Both the position numbers and the translations under genes were made by a program. From assembly GCF_900197595.1 (NCBI RefSeq), contig NZ_FZLO01000004.1, positions 1-64,000 on the forward strand: DNA of 64,000 nt. Direction: 5' to 3'. Position 1 is the first letter of the stretch. Each line of letters opens with the position of its first letter. Source of the stretch: Scatolibacter rhodanostii (GTDB taxonomy: Bacteria; Bacillota; Clostridia; Oscillospirales; Acutalibacteraceae). Below, in pieces: positions 55,574 to 64,000 of the stretch. The notes below the pieces were generated by a model. That model was not told where the DNA came from. It saw only the letters and a program-made list of their open reading frames with translations, and searched no databases.

Positions 55574-56419
55574 ATGGAAATCAAAGCGTACGCTAAAATC
55601 AACCTTACACTCGATATCAGCGGTAAACGTGCTGACGGCTATCATAACATTGAAAGCGTCATGCAGTCTATTTCTCTTGCTGACACATTAGAAATTCGTG
55701 AAAATAACCTTGGCAAAATTTATTTGAGCAGTAATGTTGCCTCTCTGCCAACTGATGAATCTAACACCGCTTTTAAAGCAGCCAAGTTATTCTATGAATA
55801 TACCGAAATCAAGAACCGTTATGTCGATATTCGTCTTGACAAGCAGATTCCAGACAAAGCCGGAATGGGCGGCGGAAGTTCTGATGCTGCTGCTGTCTTA
55901 TGGGCTATGAACGAAATTTATAAGACCAATTTAACCATGCCCGAACTCTTTCGCTTAGGTGCCAAAATTGGAGCTGATGTTCCCTTTTGTTTAGCCGGCG
56001 GAACTTGTCACTGCCGAGGAATCGGCGAAAAAATAGCTCGTGTAGACCCTATGCCTGCTTGTTTTTTACTGATTTGTAAACCACCGGCCGGTGTGAGCAC
56101 TCCACGTGCTTATGCCATGGTCGACAAGCTGCTTTTCTCGGCCCCCACAGGCACACCTAAAATGATAACCGCACTTAAGGGTGGAAATCTACAGCACGTT
56201 TCAGCGGCGCTTTCCAATCGTTTTGACGAAGTTTTGTTTTTGCCTCAAGTACAAAACATCAAGAAAGTTATGCGTACCGGCGGTGCTTTAAACGCTATGA
56301 TGACTGGCAGCGGTTCTGCTGTCTATGGAATCTTTGAAGATCTTGAACACGCCCGAAGCTGCGCTCAAGATTTGCACGGTTATGGCGATTTATTTTTAGC
56401 TAAACCCATCAACGTATAA
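55574..56419 (+). CDS. ispE: 4-diphosphocytidyl-2-C-methyl-D-erythritol kinase
   Basis: A 281-residue GHMP kinase of the non-mevalonate isoprenoid pathway, which provides undecaprenyl phosphate for wall synthesis. The opening YAKINLTLDISGKRADGYH is diagnostic. The ATP loop is PDKAGMGGGSSDAAAV (near residue 95), and the closing motif MTGSGSAVYGIF is present. The nearest ribosome site, AGGAG at 55556-55560, is 13 bases from the ATG, which is long; an in-frame stop just upstream excludes an earlier ATG. The second MazG-like gene follows 12 bases later. The leader contains the MITE-like element. Confidence 0.96.
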   Translation: MEIKAYAKINLTLDISGKRADGYHNIESVMQSISLADTLEIRENNLGKIYLSSNVASLPTDESNTAFKAAKLFYEYTEIKNRYVDIRLDKQIPDKAGMGGGSSDAAAVLWAMNEIYKTNLTMPELFRLGAKIGADVPFCLAGGTCHCRGIGEKIARVDPMPACFLLICKPPAGVSTPRAYAMVDKLLFSAPTGTPKMITALKGGNLQHVSAALSNRFDEVLFLPQVQNIKKVMRTGGALNAMMTGSGSAVYGIFEDLEHARSCAQDLHGYGDLFLAKPINV

Positions 56420-56431
56420 GGGGAGTCTCTT

Positions 56432-56800
56432 ATGAAAGACATCAACTTTTCTCAAATGCAGGAAATACAGAAACACCTTTGGGAGCAAAATCAAGAAACG
56501 TGGCGGCCGCTCACTCCTACCTATGCCAGAGAGTCTTTTCTTTGGATGATGGAAGAAACCGGTGAAGCAATTTCTATTATCAAGAAAAAAGGTGACAACG
56601 CTATTATGGAAGATGATGTCGTTCGCCGCCATTTTACAGAAGAAATCGTAGACATGATGATGTATCTCAACGATGTGCTCATGCGCTATCAAGTCACACC
56701 AGAAGAAATGGCCACCGCCTATCAAGAAAAATATCAGCGCAACTTAAGCCGAAATTTTGTAAAAGAACATCATGATTTATTTCAAGATGAAAAAGAATAA
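56432..56800 (+). CDS. MazG-like nucleotide pyrophosphohydrolase
   Basis: A 122-residue all-alpha pyrophosphohydrolase with the metal-binding set FLWMMEETGEAISII and, some 30 residues later, FTEEIVDMMMYLNDV. It differs from the protein at 52165-52473 in both ends and spacing, so the two are not recent duplicates. GGGGAG precedes the ATG and the gene is tightly linked to ispE. It probably cleans up abnormal nucleotides; a role with IspE, which handles CDP-linked substrate, is possible but unsupported. A terminator follows directly. Confidence 0.85.
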   Translation: MKDINFSQMQEIQKHLWEQNQETWRPLTPTYARESFLWMMEETGEAISIIKKKGDNAIMEDDVVRRHFTEEIVDMMMYLNDVLMRYQVTPEEMATAYQEKYQRNLSRNFVKEHHDLFQDEKE

Positions 56801-56806
56801 TCCTTG

Positions 56807-56840
56807 CCTTGCTAATTCTCTTAGCAAGGTTTTTATTTTT
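56807..56840 (+). terminator. Terminator of the ispE operon
   Basis: A nine-bp perfect stem (56807-56815 with 56821-56829) with a five-base loop and a T-rich run to 56840. Confidence 0.9.
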
Positions 56841-56909
56841 ATTGCTACTTTTGTATAAAGCTACTGCCTTTATCCCATACTTTTGTCAACTACATAGAAA
56901 GCTGGGAAA

Positions 56910-57554
56910 ATGATGAATGTTAAAAACTTCTTTCGGTTACCTATAAAAAATGAATCTCTCTGGATTAAATCTATCTGCTCCGCCTTAATAATCAGTATCT
57001 TACTAAGTTTTCTTCCCTTTGCGGCTTCTTGTGAAGAGCTATCTGACAATGTTTTTAGACTTCATGTTCTCGCCAACTCAGATTCAGAAGAAGATCAAGC
57101 CGTTAAATTGTTGGTTCGTGACAGTGTTTTATTAGAAACGCAAAAATGGTATCAAGGTGCTGATTCATTTGAAGAAACCAATTTTGCTATCTGCACCAAT
57201 TTGCAATCCATTCAAGCAGCTGCTCAAACGGCCCTATTGGCAAATGGCTCTGATGATAAAGTAGTTGTGAAAGTAACGGAAAAATATTTTACTACAAGAG
57301 ATTATGAAAATTTCTCTCTCCCCGCCGGAAAATACCGAACATTGCAAGTGGAGATTGGTGAAGCCAAAGGGAAAAATTGGTGGTGCATGGTCTATCCTGC
57401 TTTATGCATTCCGGCCGCACAGAAAAGCAATGAGAAAAACCTAGATGAAATGCCCGAAAATGAAAAAGAAATCATCACTAACCCCGATTCTTTTCAAGTT
57501 AAATTTAAGATAGTGGAGTGGTTCGAGGGTCTAAAAAGTATGCTTGACTCTTAA
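56910..57554 (+). CDS. spoIIR: Stage II sporulation protein R
   Basis: A 214-residue secreted sporulation signal. The forespore exports SpoIIR to trigger SpoIIGA, which activates sigma-E in the mother cell. An N-terminal membrane/signal segment (about 18-40) precedes the family core FRLHVLANSDSEEDQAVKL and the later motif GKNWWCMVYPALC. The frame opens with two adjacent ATG codons behind a weak CTGGGAA site. It is a single-gene unit flanked by terminators, fitting separate control by sigma-F, although I could not identify a convincing sigma-F promoter. It indicates an endospore-forming organism. Confidence 0.93.
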   Translation: MMNVKNFFRLPIKNESLWIKSICSALIISILLSFLPFAASCEELSDNVFRLHVLANSDSEEDQAVKLLVRDSVLLETQKWYQGADSFEETNFAICTNLQSIQAAAQTALLANGSDDKVVVKVTEKYFTTRDYENFSLPAGKYRTLQVEIGEAKGKNWWCMVYPALCIPAAQKSNEKNLDEMPENEKEIITNPDSFQVKFKIVEWFEGLKSMLDS

Positions 57555-57577
57555 TTCATGAAGCAGTTCTCCTAAAT

Positions 57578-57624
57578 AAGCAGAAAACAGGAACTTCCTT
57601 TTGGAACCTGTTTTCTGCTTTCTG
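57578..57624 (+). terminator. spoIIR terminator
   Basis: A 14-bp perfect stem (57578-57591 with 57607-57620) with a small inner TTCC/GGAA pair, followed by a T-containing run. Confidence 0.8.
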
Positions 57625-57773
57625 TTTTATCCGGCAAAATAGCTTGAGTCATTTCTTCTCGCATGTTAGAATATAGAAAAGATTTGAAAATAAGTTTACC
57701 TAAAAATACCAGGATTATTTTCTATAGATTAAACTAACACAATCAGATTCCATACAAAGAAAGAGGCGGTCTT

Positions 57774-60700
57774 TTGTTACAATTTGTGGTCGGACGAGCA
57801 GGCAGCGGTAAAACAGAATTTTTGCGCCGTATGCTTGTCGATTTGAGCGGCAGCCGTCAAAAGTTGATGATTCTTGTACCCGAGCAATATTCTTTTGAAA
57901 CAGAAAAAGAAATTCTACGGCTTGCAGGGCCGAGACAAGCTAACCAAATTGCTGTGCTTAGTTTTACACGGCTTGCGGACTTATATTTTCGCACAGAGGG
58001 TGGCGTGGCGGGTCAGCGACTAAGCGACGGTGGCCGCCGCATGATGATGAGTCTAGCGGCGGAAGCCTGTGCTGAACAACTTACCATGTATCAGAAAGCG
58101 GTGAAAGACGGCCGAATTACAGATATTATGCTCACAGCCGTCAATGAAATGAAAATCTGCGGCATTTCGGGAGATGATTTGCGTCAAACCGCTAACAAGC
58201 TTTCTGACGGTGGATTAGCCGACAAGCTTTTCGAAATCTCCCTCTTATATGATACCTATACCGCCATGGTTACCTCTTCCTATTTGGATTCTCGCGATGA
58301 TTTGACAAGACTTGCTGAATCCCTCACTGACAGCGAATTCCTGTCCGGGTACACCATTGCTGTCGATTCTTTTGAAGGATTTACAATGCAAGAAATGAAC
58401 ATTCTGCTTCCCATGATGAAAAAAGCAGAAAATTTGGTTATTTCTCTTTGTACCAATAATATTTCTTCTGCTGGTGAACAAAGCTTATTTGCCCTGACCA
58501 ACCGAACCAAACATCGCTTGATGCAGCTGGCAAAAGAGAATCATATTCGAATAGCACCCGATGTGGTGCTTCGAGATTCCCTGCGATTTAAAAATGCGTC
58601 TTTGTCGCTGATGGAGCAGCATTTTTTCAGCGAAGAGAGGGTCTTATTTGATGAATCTGAAACAAACAGTCATGAAGACATTCATCTTTTTTGTGCCAGA
58701 GATATTTTTGAGGAGACTGACTTTGTGTCAGCCACTATACGCCGTTTGGTGATGGAAAAAAATCTTCGTTATAGTGATTGTTCGGTAGTCTGCCGAGCAC
58801 CCGAAAAATACGCTGGCATTTTAGAAACCGCTTTCCAAAAAAGAGATATTCCTTGTTTTGTTTCCCATCCTAGCCGAGTAGATGCCGAGCCCATTATGCG
58901 ATTTATTCTCTGTGCATTTGAAAGTGTGATGCACAGCATGAATCCAGAAGACATTTTTGATATGCTTAAAACCGGCATTTCAGGACTGACAGCTGAAGAG
59001 ATTTCAGATATTGAAAATTACAGCTATCTTTGGCAACTCAAAGGACGACACTGGAAAGAAGCATTTACCAAACATCCTCGGGGTTTTGGGCAAGAAATGA
59101 CCGATACAGACAAGCAAACTCTGTTGGCACTCAATCAAATACGAGAACGCATTATACTGCCGCTTACCGAGTTTGCTGAGCAAACTGCGCACACAACAGG
59201 CGAGTCTATTTCGCATGCCGTTTACGCTCTTCTCACCCATTTTAACATGGAAGAAAATCTTCTTACCTACTGCAAAACACTTGAGAACATGAACCAGCCA
59301 GGCCTTGCTGAAAAGCAAATCCGAATTTGGGATTTACTCGTGGAGATTCTTGAGCAAATGGCGGCTATTTTGGGAGAAAAACCGATTACAAGAGAACATT
59401 ATTACCGTTTGCTACGTGAAATTATTCGCGGTGAGGACGTGTCAGATATTCCGCAAGTGCTTGATTCTGTCATGTTCGGTATGCCCGAGCAAATTCGTCA
59501 AACCAGCCCCAAAGTGGTATTCGTTTTAGGTGCTGTCCAAGGGGAATTTCCTATGATTCCCAAGAACGCCGGTGTTTTTTCTGATTCTGAAAGACAAAAA
59601 CTGATTGAGCTGGAACTTCCCCTGAGTGACCCCCTGCCGCAAAAAATGATACAAGAACGCTATCTGGCTTATTCCATTGTCAGCCTTGCTTCTGAATCCT
59701 TATATCTTTGTTACCCAAAGGGAGCTAATGGTGAAGAATTACAACCCAGTGAAATAATCACTGAAACCCTCCGCATTTTTCCTCCCTTGTCGCAAGAGCA
59801 ATTTGACCGCACGACTTATTTCGCCAACAGCCGTGAATCTGCTTTCTCTCTCATGGCAGAATATTTTCCTTATGCCACGTCCGAATCTGCCACACTGAAA
59901 GCCCTGTTTCAAGATGATTCTACTTATCAAGGACGTCTATCCTCCTTGCAGCGAGCAGTTGACATAAAATCTGAAAGCATTGAAAATACTGGATTAGCCA
60001 AAAAGATATTTGGAGAAATCCCCTATCTTTCTCCCACCCAGATTGAAACCTTTTATAAATGCAAGTTTCGCTATTTCTGTCAGTATGGTGTATCTGCCAG
60101 AGAACGGCGTACAGCAGAAATTGACGCTATGCAATACGGCAGTATCATGCATTATCTTTTTGAGCATATTTTTGCCCAGAAAGAGATATGTCCCGCGGAA
60201 ATCTCTGATGATGAACTGCTTGCTTATATTCGCAAATTGATTGAAGACTATGTCACCATCAACATGGGTGGTTGGGACAGTATCTCTGCTAGGGAACAAT
60301 ACCGACTAAAACGTATGATACAAGCTGCGGCTGTTTTGGTGCGCCATGTGGCTATTGAATTGGCACAAAGCCGTTTTCAGCCTGAAGGCTTTGAGGTACG
60401 GCTAGGCAAAGATTTTCCGGCACTCAAGATTGATACACCCGAGGGCAACACCGTTACCATTGGCGGCACAATTGACCGTATTGACATTTATGAAAGCACT
60501 CGAGGAAAATTCGTGCGTGTCATTGACTATAAAACCGGAATTAAGAAATTTAATATGACCGATGTACTTTATGGGCTGAATGTGCAAATGCTTGTGTACC
60601 TTGCCGCTTTAACAGAAAAGCAAGAACTGCTCCCTGCGGGTATTCTTTATACTCCCTTGACCTTGCCGTCTATTGCGGCAGACCGCTCGATTACCGAAGC

Positions 60701-61121
60701 CGAGCTAAAAAGTCAAAAAGACAAATCATTGCGTATGACAGGCTTAATTTTAAAAGATTCTGAAATCATTCATGCTATGGAGGAAAATGCTGTCGGACAG
60801 TTTATTCCGGCAAAATTCTTAAAATCCGGTTCTCCGGCAGAATCCAACTCCGTTTTAGAGGACAATCAATTGCGCGCTGTGCTAGACTATTCCAAATCGC
60901 TGATTGCCACCATGGCAGATACACTGTACCGTGGACAAATCGAGGCAAGACCGGTTTTGGCAAATCAGCTTGGCTGTGATTACTGTCCCTATCGCAGTGT
61001 TTGCGGCAAAGAATATAGCGACAAAGACATTGAAAAGTGCAGCCCCTCAAAGGCTGACATAATAACGGCAATGACAAAGGGAAAGGAGGATTACCATGGC
61101 GAAAATGACTTGGACGAATGA
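57774..61121 (+). CDS. addB: Helicase-nuclease AddB subunit
   Basis: An 1115-residue subunit of the AddAB complex, which resects double-strand breaks for recombination (the Gram-positive RecBCD counterpart). Walker A GRAGSGKTEF lies at residues 7-16, a helicase-like body follows, and the C-terminal nuclease domain (about 750-1100) has GTIDRID and IDYKTG with catalytic acids and Lys. Four cysteines, one in FYKCKFRYF and three in CDYCPYRSVC, form the Fe-S staple. The start is TTG 57774, behind AAAGAGGCGG. Its end overlaps addA by 26 bases. Confidence 0.97.
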   Translation: MLQFVVGRAGSGKTEFLRRMLVDLSGSRQKLMILVPEQYSFETEKEILRLAGPRQANQIAVLSFTRLADLYFRTEGGVAGQRLSDGGRRMMMSLAAEACAEQLTMYQKAVKDGRITDIMLTAVNEMKICGISGDDLRQTANKLSDGGLADKLFEISLLYDTYTAMVTSSYLDSRDDLTRLAESLTDSEFLSGYTIAVDSFEGFTMQEMNILLPMMKKAENLVISLCTNNISSAGEQSLFALTNRTKHRLMQLAKENHIRIAPDVVLRDSLRFKNASLSLMEQHFFSEERVLFDESETNSHEDIHLFCARDIFEETDFVSATIRRLVMEKNLRYSDCSVVCRAPEKYAGILETAFQKRDIPCFVSHPSRVDAEPIMRFILCAFESVMHSMNPEDIFDMLKTGISGLTAEEISDIENYSYLWQLKGRHWKEAFTKHPRGFGQEMTDTDKQTLLALNQIRERIILPLTEFAEQTAHTTGESISHAVYALLTHFNMEENLLTYCKTLENMNQPGLAEKQIRIWDLLVEILEQMAAILGEKPITREHYYRLLREIIRGEDVSDIPQVLDSVMFGMPEQIRQTSPKVVFVLGAVQGEFPMIPKNAGVFSDSERQKLIELELPLSDPLPQKMIQERYLAYSIVSLASESLYLCYPKGANGEELQPSEIITETLRIFPPLSQEQFDRTTYFANSRESAFSLMAEYFPYATSESATLKALFQDDSTYQGRLSSLQRAVDIKSESIENTGLAKKIFGEIPYLSPTQIETFYKCKFRYFCQYGVSARERRTAEIDAMQYGSIMHYLFEHIFAQKEICPAEISDDELLAYIRKLIEDYVTINMGGWDSISAREQYRLKRMIQAAAVLVRHVAIELAQSRFQPEGFEVRLGKDFPALKIDTPEGNTVTIGGTIDRIDIYESTRGKFVRVIDYKTGIKKFNMTDVLYGLNVQMLVYLAALTEKQELLPAGILYTPLTLPSIAADRSITEAELKSQKDKSLRMTGLILKDSEIIHAMEENAVGQFIPAKFLKSGSPAESNSVLEDNQLRAVLDYSKSLIATMADTLYRGQIEARPVLANQLGCDYCPYRSVCGKEYSDKDIEKCSPSKADIITAMTKGKEDYHGENDLDE

Positions 61122-64000
61122 ACAGCATGATGCCATTTATGCACAAGATGGCACCATATTGGTTTCTGCTGCTGCCGGTTCAGGCAAAACAGCTGTATTG
61201 GTACAGCGTGCTATCAGCCGTTTAACTGAAGGTGATAACCCTGTTCGAGCCGATAGTATGCTAATCGTCACCTTCACTCGTGCTGCGGCGGCTGAAATGC
61301 GTGCAAGGCTTGAAAAAAAACTCTATGAGATGATCCAGGCTGACCCCAAAAATAGCAATCTTAAACGACAGAGCATTTTGCTGTCACAAGCCAAAATTGG
61401 GACAATCCATAGCTTTTGCGCTGATATTCTCAGGGAATTTTTCCATGTCCTTGACATTCCTCCTGATTTCAAGATTATCACGGACAAGCAAGAAGAAGAG
61501 ATGAAAAGTGATATTGCTTCTGATGTGCTGAACTTGGCCTCGGAAAAAGGATTTTATCCTCTGCTTGCCGATAATTTTGCCGGAGAGAGAGAAGACCAAA
61601 GTCTTGCGAAAATACTGATTCATCTTTATGCTCATATGACTTCTTATCCAAACCCTGAAAAATGGTTAGAAGAGAAAATTGCACTTTATCGTGGCTGTAA
61701 TTCAGCAGGCAATTCACCTTGGGGAAAAGTCATTTTAGACTATAGTCTTGAAACCATTATCTATGCTCAAAATCTAATGAAAAAGGCGCTGTCGCTTACC
61801 AAGCAAAGTGGTGACCCAAAGCTTGAAAAAGCGTATCTAGAAGCCTTTTTAAGCGATTTGCACACCCTGGGGTTACTCCAAAAAGCTGCCGAAGAAAGAA
61901 ACTGGGATAAAATGTGTGCCATGGTTTTGGCTTTTTCTATGGCTTCATGCACAGCACCAAGAGGCTACAAAGATGACCCATTGACACAAAAAATCAAAGC
62001 TTTGAGAGAAGAAACCAAGACTACCATTCAAGATGGTTTAGGTAAGTTATTCTCTTCTGATGAAGAACAGTGCCTCTCGGAATTTTCTGCCGTAGGAGAA
62101 ACACTTTCTGCCCTTATGCAACTAATGCAAGATTTCACCTCGCTCTATTCTGCTAAAAAGCTTGAAAAAGGATTTTTGGACTATGCCGATTTAGAGCAGT
62201 ACACCTTGAAACTATTACAAAATGAATATGGTGAAAAATCAGAGATAGCTAAACAGATTTCAGAGCGCTTTGCTGAAATTATGATTGACGAATATCAAGA
62301 TATGAACGAAGTGCAAGACAGCATTTTTACTTATGTTTCTAAAGAAAAATCGAACCTCTTTATGGTTGGCGACGTGAAGCAAAGTATTTATGGCTTTCGC
62401 CGTGCCATGCCCGAAATCTTTATGCGCAGCCGTGACAGCTTTGAAAAATATGACAGAGACCTTAAAAACTATCCCTCCTATATCGTGCTTGACCGTAATT
62501 TTCGTTCTCGCCTGAATGTCACTGAAAGCACCAATTTTGTTTTCTCTCAACTGATGAATCGGCGCACAGCAGGCATGGATTACACCCACGAAGAAGCGTT
62601 AGTCTGCGGTGCTTCTTATCCCCCTAAAAGCGGATGCGACACTGAGTTGGTATTGCTTGAAAAAGAAACGGGTCTACAAACCGAACAGCTTGAGGGTTAT
62701 TTTATCGCCTGTCGTATTTGTGAGATGATGGAAAGTGGTTTTACTGTACAGGAAAACGGAAACGAACGTCCTCTACGATATAGCGATTTTTGCATTTTAC
62801 TGCGCAGTGTCAGTGGCTATGCTCACGGCTACGCCACCGAATTACAGCAATTGGGTATTCCTGCAAAAGCAGCGACGGCCGGGGGATTCTTTGAGGCAAA
62901 AGAGATTGGTGTTATTCTTGCTTTCTTGCGTGTGATTGACAACCCCAATCAAGATATTCCTCTTTTAACCGTGCTGATGAGCCCTGTTTATGGGTTTACT
63001 CCAGATGATATGCTAAAATTGCGAGAGGTCTACCCTAAAATCCCTTTGTATACCGCTTTATTGCACTTGGGTCGGGACGATAGCCAATATCAAAAAGTTT
63101 TGAGTGATATTGCCGAATATCGTGCCGCCTCCGCCACCATGCCTTCTGATGAATTTATTCAGTTCCTTTATTTAAAGACAGGATATACCGACATGGTGCT
63201 TGCTATGATAGACGGTGAAAATCGCCTGGCTAATCTTCATCTGCTACAAAGTCATGCTAAAGATTATGAAGCTGCCGGCTATAACGGAATATCTGGTTTT
63301 GTTCGCTTTTTAGACAAACTAAACCGCAACCGTTCTGATATGAAAAGTGCTGAAATAGCCGAGAGTCATAGCAACAGCGTACAAATCATGAGCATTCATA
63401 AGTCAAAGGGACTGGAATTTCCTGTCTGCTTTGTGGCAGGCTGTGGCAGAGAGAAATCAAACCGCCCGCAAGATATTCTCTTTCATCAGGATTTAGGACT
63501 TGGCATTTCACTGGCTGACCGCACTGTCGGTGCAAAATTTACTACAATGGCAAAAGAAGCGATTGCCATTGACCTAGCACGCAAAGAATCTGCCGAAGAA
63601 ATGCGTATTCTTTATGTGGCTATGACCAGAGCCAAAGAAAAATTGATTTTAGTAGGCTCGCTGAAAAAGCCAACAGAGGTTGTCCAAAAGCTGGCGGCGC
63701 AAATTGGTGAAGACGGCATTTCTTCTTATAGCATTCAAAATGCCAAAAGCTTTGCACATTGGCTGATTCTCTGCGCTCTACGTCACCCTGATGCCTCCTA
63801 TCTACGCAGTCAGGCAGAAATTACAGATGACATTATTGTTGACGACCACCGCACCCCTTGGAATATTCGCATTCTCTCTAACTTAGAAAAAGAAGAAACA
63901 GAGATTATCGAAACCCAAACTATTGCTGTACCTGATATGGACTTGCTGGCAAAATTGCAGAGTGCTTGTGATTTTGTCTATCCCCACCTTGATTTGACTA
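61096..64000 (+). CDS. addA: Helicase-nuclease AddA subunit, partial (runs off the right end)
   Basis: At least 968 residues of the UvrD-like helicase subunit of AddAB; the 3' end, including the C-terminal nuclease domain, lies outside the window. Visible motifs are WTNEQHDAI (Q motif), AAAGSGKT (Walker A, near residue 25), TFTRAAAAEMRARL, GTIHSFCADILREFF, IDEYQDMNEVQ (motif II), GDVKQSIYGFRRA, IMSIHKSKGLEFP and LYVAMTRAKEKLIL (motif VI). ATG 61096 has AAGGAGG upstream and overlaps the end of addB, so translation is coupled. No stop occurs in frame before 64000. Confidence 0.97.
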   Translation, partial: MAKMTWTNEQHDAIYAQDGTILVSAAAGSGKTAVLVQRAISRLTEGDNPVRADSMLIVTFTRAAAAEMRARLEKKLYEMIQADPKNSNLKRQSILLSQAKIGTIHSFCADILREFFHVLDIPPDFKIITDKQEEEMKSDIASDVLNLASEKGFYPLLADNFAGEREDQSLAKILIHLYAHMTSYPNPEKWLEEKIALYRGCNSAGNSPWGKVILDYSLETIIYAQNLMKKALSLTKQSGDPKLEKAYLEAFLSDLHTLGLLQKAAEERNWDKMCAMVLAFSMASCTAPRGYKDDPLTQKIKALREETKTTIQDGLGKLFSSDEEQCLSEFSAVGETLSALMQLMQDFTSLYSAKKLEKGFLDYADLEQYTLKLLQNEYGEKSEIAKQISERFAEIMIDEYQDMNEVQDSIFTYVSKEKSNLFMVGDVKQSIYGFRRAMPEIFMRSRDSFEKYDRDLKNYPSYIVLDRNFRSRLNVTESTNFVFSQLMNRRTAGMDYTHEEALVCGASYPPKSGCDTELVLLEKETGLQTEQLEGYFIACRICEMMESGFTVQENGNERPLRYSDFCILLRSVSGYAHGYATELQQLGIPAKAATAGGFFEAKEIGVILAFLRVIDNPNQDIPLLTVLMSPVYGFTPDDMLKLREVYPKIPLYTALLHLGRDDSQYQKVLSDIAEYRAASATMPSDEFIQFLYLKTGYTDMVLAMIDGENRLANLHLLQSHAKDYEAAGYNGISGFVRFLDKLNRNRSDMKSAEIAESHSNSVQIMSIHKSKGLEFPVCFVAGCGREKSNRPQDILFHQDLGLGISLADRTVGAKFTTMAKEAIAIDLARKESAEEMRILYVAMTRAKEKLILVGSLKKPTEVVQKLAAQIGEDGISSYSIQNAKSFAHWLILCALRHPDASYLRSQAEITDDIIVDDHRTPWNIRILSNLEKEETEIIETQTIAVPDMDLLAKLQSACDFVYPHLDLT

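Overview
The window looks like ordinary chromosome from a low-GC, endospore-forming Gram-positive anaerobe, most likely a clostridium of the Ruminococcaceae/Oscillospirales kind. The evidence is the AT-rich DNA, strong AGGAGG-type ribosome sites with many TTG and GTG starts, consensus sigma-A promoters, and the sporulation genes spoIIR and a spoVB-type flippase. AddAB and SbcCD rather than RecBCD, FakA, YmdB and single-transpeptidase PBPs agree with this. The genus is inference. I see no phage, plasmid, transposase or CRISPR array.

Layout, left to right. 1-3.3 kb: metA (homoserine O-acetyltransferase), a HAD phosphatase, a GNAT enzyme and a YoaK-type membrane protein, preceded by a divergent rRNA-like promoter. 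3.4-6.9 kb (minus): a ferrous-iron operon with two FeoA-type proteins, FeoB and an easily missed 59-residue Cys-rich membrane protein, behind a promoter with a palindromic candidate operator. 7.2-13.6 kb (minus): an envelope and sugar operon with a left-handed beta-helix transferase, an FHA-FtsW/RodA fusion, its PBP, ManA, a PfkB kinase and cytidine deaminase. 14-17.5 kb (minus): secA and a lipoprotein. 17.7-24.9 kb: a sugar epimerase-like protein and a 1043-residue double glycosyltransferase (minus), divergent from a large beta-galactosidase (plus). 25-27 kb: an orphan peptide-binding lipoprotein and tRNA-Asp/tRNA-Thr.

27-40 kb: a FemX-like ligase; a two-gene operon of an ADP-ribosylglycohydrolase-family protein and ribokinase; an Rrf2 regulator with an Fe-S cysteine set; a membrane-anchored cohesin-like surface protein; a MATE pump; a second epimerase-like protein; the SpoVB-type flippase; prmA; and a GNAT enzyme. 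40-51.7 kb (mostly minus): an MBL hydrolase with sbcC and sbcD, dacF (plus), recG, fakA and ymdB. 52-64 kb (plus): a MazG-like protein, a PHP histidinol phosphatase, an Lrp/AsnC regulator overlapping an aminotransferase, ispE, a second MazG-like protein, spoIIR, and addB-addA, with addA running off the right end.

The genes are mainly housekeeping: envelope synthesis (PBP, FtsW, FemX, flippase, DacF, IspE), DNA repair (SbcCD, RecG, AddAB), iron uptake and carbohydrate use. The most unusual points are the FHA-FtsW fusion, the fused double glycosyltransferase, the ADP-ribosylglycohydrolase with two C-terminal beta-sandwich modules beside a ribokinase, a 151-bp MITE-like element in the ispE leader, a second inverted-repeat element near 39.6 kb, and several unassigned palindromes in promoter regions. 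I did not find a clearly new multi-gene system; the ADP-ribosylglycohydrolase/ribokinase pair is the best candidate for unexplored biochemistry.
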